Shown: one piece after another, positions 5,706-7,241 of the stretch
Numbering within the stretch: the first letter of the stretch is position 1
Layout: every line of letters begins with the position of its first letter
DNA from: UBA10003 sp964365025
Lineage (GTDB): Bacteria > Patescibacteriota > Patescibacteriia > Magasanikbacterales > UBA10003
DNA: 7,241 nt
Direction: 5' to 3'
Assembly: GCA_964365025.1 (NCBI GenBank)
Contig: CAYIOJ010000042.1
Span: 1-7,241, forward strand
Notes under the pieces: generated by a model
Database searches by the model: none
Seen by the model: only the letters and a program-made list of their open reading frames with translations
What the model was told of the DNA's origin: nothing
Position numbers and translations under genes: made by a program

Positions 5706-6848
5706 ATGGCCCTAAACTTGAACCAGCAGATACAGGAGGCCATTAACCGCAGCCGGCAGATTCTCATTACTTTCCGCCAAAACGGAGACGGGGATGCTAT
5801 CGCGGCGGCTTTAACATTGGCGCAAGTCCTAGGACAGCAAGGCAAGCAGGTGGAAATTGTTTGTGATTCTTTCACCATACCCGGCCAACTTAAATTTTTA
5901 TCTTCCATTGAAAAAATCAAACCGCAACTTTCTCCTTTGCAAAAATTTATCATTAAAGTTGACGTTACCAAAAACAAACTGGAAACCTTGAGCTATGATG
6001 TCCGAGACGGATTTTTATACATCTATATTACCCCGCGCGGCGGACTCATCAATCGCTCGGACGTGCAGACCGCGGCTACGGATCTAAAATTTGATTTGAT
6101 AATTATCGCAGATTCTCCGGATTTGGCATCGCTCGGAAAAGTGTACGAAAACAACACCGAGCTGTTTGTCCGCACGCCGACAATAAATATTGACCATAAT
6201 CCGGCCAACGAACATTTTGGCAAAATAAATTTGGTGGAACTGGCCGCCGCCTCCACCTGCGAAATCATTTTTGAATTACTATCGCAAATCGCGCCCGAAC
6301 AAATTGACGCCGATGTCGCCACATTGCTCTTAGCCGGCATGATTGTCAAAACCAAAAGCTTTAAAGTCCCTCACCTCAATTCCCGCACTCTGGATAATGC
6401 CGGCAAATTGGTGGAAATGGGCGCGCGACGGGAAGAAATCGTGCAAAATCTGTATCGCAACCGCTCACTCGCGACTTTAAAATTATGGGGTCGAGCCTTA
6501 GCTAATTTAAAAAACGACAACAAGTTTGGTCTGGTATCTTTAAACCTGACCAAGCCTGATTTTTTAAACAGTGGGGCCACGCCGGCTGATTTGCCGGAAA
6601 TAATTGACGAACTCATCGTGAACGCGCCCGAGGCCAAAATTATTGTTTTACTTTATGAAACCAATCAGGCAGTGGAAGGAATTGTTTCAGTGAATCGCGG
6701 ATTGGACGCGCTGGCACTAGTGAAACCATTCAACCCGGAAGGCACTAAAGAAAGAGTCAAAATATCCATCAAAGACAAGGACTTGGTGACAGCGGAAAAA
6801 GAAGTGATTGAAAATATCGCTAAAATTATGAAACAAAATCATCCGTAA
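5706..6848 (+). CDS. DHH/NrnA-like phosphoesterase-family protein with degenerate active site
   Basis: A 380-residue protein with the layout of the NrnA-type DHH/DHHA1 family, whose active members hydrolyse nanoRNA, pAp or cyclic dinucleotides with Mn2+. Motif I is FRQNGDGDAIAAAL (23-36), keeping D28 and D30 but lacking the usual upstream histidine. Motif II is IIADSPD (133-139). Motif III is IDHNP (162-166), so the third residue of DHH is Asn. STCEII follows at 183-188. Motif IV is AGMIVKTKSF (210-219), with Lys at 215 where the family normally has a metal-binding Asp. The C-terminal half resembles DHHA1, but the GGGH glycine loop is replaced by NPEGTKERVKI (343-353). An extra beta-rich segment (about 65-120) separates motifs I and II. 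The fold is likely kept while catalysis is doubtful; nucleotide or RNA binding is possible. It starts close to its promoter without a Shine-Dalgarno, and the zinc-ribbon gene follows. Confidence 0.85.
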   Translation: MALNLNQQIQEAINRSRQILITFRQNGDGDAIAAALTLAQVLGQQGKQVEIVCDSFTIPGQLKFLSSIEKIKPQLSPLQKFIIKVDVTKNKLETLSYDVRDGFLYIYITPRGGLINRSDVQTAATDLKFDLIIIADSPDLASLGKVYENNTELFVRTPTINIDHNPANEHFGKINLVELAAASTCEIIFELLSQIAPEQIDADVATLLLAGMIVKTKSFKVPHLNSRTLDNAGKLVEMGARREEIVQNLYRNRSLATLKLWGRALANLKNDNKFGLVSLNLTKPDFLNSGATPADLPEIIDELIVNAPEAKIIVLLYETNQAVEGIVSVNRGLDALALVKPFNPEGTKERVKISIKDKDLVTAEKEVIENIAKIMKQNHP

Positions 6849-6854
6849 CGGATG
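6840..6854 (+). repeat. Small inverted repeat with the DHH stop codon as its loop
   Basis: CATCCG (6840-6845) and CGGATG (6849-6854) are perfect 6-bp arms around the TAA stop codon. The 3' arm contains the ATG at 6852, the more upstream of two possible starts of the next gene. There is no T-run, so it is not a terminator. Pairing would hide that ATG. Confidence 0.5.
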
Positions 6855-6857
6855 AAC

Positions 6858-6864
6858 AAAGGAG
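6858..6864 (+). promoter_or_regulatory. Shine-Dalgarno site that decides the zinc-ribbon start
   Basis: AAAGGAG ends 8 nt before a GTG at 6873. It lies downstream of the ATG at 6852, which has no Shine-Dalgarno, so it points to GTG as the real start. Confidence 0.7.
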
Positions 6865-6872
6865 AAAGCATC

Positions 6873-7208
6873 GTGAAAGGCTTCTGCGATAAGTGCAACG
6901 AGTGGAAACGCCTAGTTAATACCCGTCGGGGAAAAACAGGGCAGAATACCTGCCAAAACTGCTATCGTCTGGATGCGTCGCATCACGAAATTTGCCTTTG
7001 CTGCGGAAGAAGGCAACCGGTGATGTTGCGTACCAAGTACGGTAACGCTTTGTGTCTGATGTGTTACAAGGCAATCAAGCATTGGTTTACTTACGCTTAT
7101 GGCAAATGTGCCCGTTGCGGTAAACACAAAGAAGTATACGGGTTTACGAACGATACCGGCCTGCCACTCTGCTATAGGTGCAAAATCACTACTGTTGCGT
7201 TAACTTAA
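6873..7208 (+). CDS. Small protein with three tandem zinc ribbons
   Basis: A 111-residue protein from the GTG at 6873; an ATG at 6852 in the same frame would add 7 residues. It consists almost wholly of six CxxC knuckles forming three modules. In 118-residue numbering the cysteines are 12/15 with 34/37, 48/51 with 68/71, and 86/89 with 107/110. The gaps between paired knuckles are 18, 16 and 17 residues, and the modules repeat about every 36-38 residues. The pattern CxxCG...(R/K)...G...LCxxCY resembles the zinc-ribbon arrays at the N-terminus of some phage-type integrases, but no recombinase domain follows. I do not recognise a named family. Basic residues between the knuckles (WKRLVNTRRGK, GRRQPVMLRTK) would suit nucleic-acid binding. 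It lies 24 nt after the DHH stop with no terminator between them, so co-transcription is likely. Confidence 0.8.
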   Translation: MKGFCDKCNEWKRLVNTRRGKTGQNTCQNCYRLDASHHEICLCCGRRQPVMLRTKYGNALCLMCYKAIKHWFTYAYGKCARCGKHKEVYGFTNDTGLPLCYRCKITTVALT

Positions 7209-7241
7209 ATTTATCTTTAATATTTTATCTAATTTTACCTC

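Noticed and set aside
7209..7241. Terminator after the zinc-ribbon gene
   Set aside because: The tail is A+T-rich, but no stem can be formed before the window ends.

Overview
The window looks like a chromosomal segment of a small-genome, uncultured bacterium, most likely from the Candidate Phyla Radiation (Patescibacteria, Parcubacteria-like). This is an inference. It rests on a short valyl-tRNA synthetase without the usual C-terminal coiled coil, a DHH-family protein with degenerate active-site motifs of a kind I associate with these lineages, the LPAGQAG-encoding palindrome that I recall as common in such genomes, and the rarity of Shine-Dalgarno sites (clear in only two of seven genes).

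Layout. On the minus strand, in transcription order, are valS (5543 to 3219), a small membrane protein with a frameshift in a GC-rich repeat (3151 to 2758), an AAA ATPase with a DUF4143 domain (2604 to 1297), tyrS (1251 to 58), and the first 17 codons of a possible RhuM-family gene running off the left edge (53 to 1). On the plus strand are a degenerate DHH phosphoesterase-family gene (5706 to 6848) and a small protein with three zinc ribbons (6873 to 7208). The only substantial intergenic stretches are 2605-2757 (promoter, operator-like inverted repeat, terminator) and 5544-5705 (back-to-back divergent promoters plus a palindromic repeat element in the valS leader).

Two genes are tRNA-charging housekeeping enzymes. 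The ATPase and the membrane protein between them look like accessory cargo, each with its own promoter. The two promoters share the 11-bp string AAATAGTATAC around the -10 box.

The most notable signals are three repeat-derived in-frame inserts in the essential valS gene. Two are copies of one palindromic element bounded by GTCAT and ATGAC, and one of these carries a smaller palindrome flanked by 5-bp direct repeats. The third is a four-copy heptamer that splits a CxxC zinc knuckle. A third GTCAT/ATGAC element lies in the valS leader. The small membrane protein contains a 196-bp tract built only of GGN/GAN triplets plus one AGC (plus-strand view), broken by a single extra C at 2926. Removing that base gives one 130-residue hydrophobic protein.
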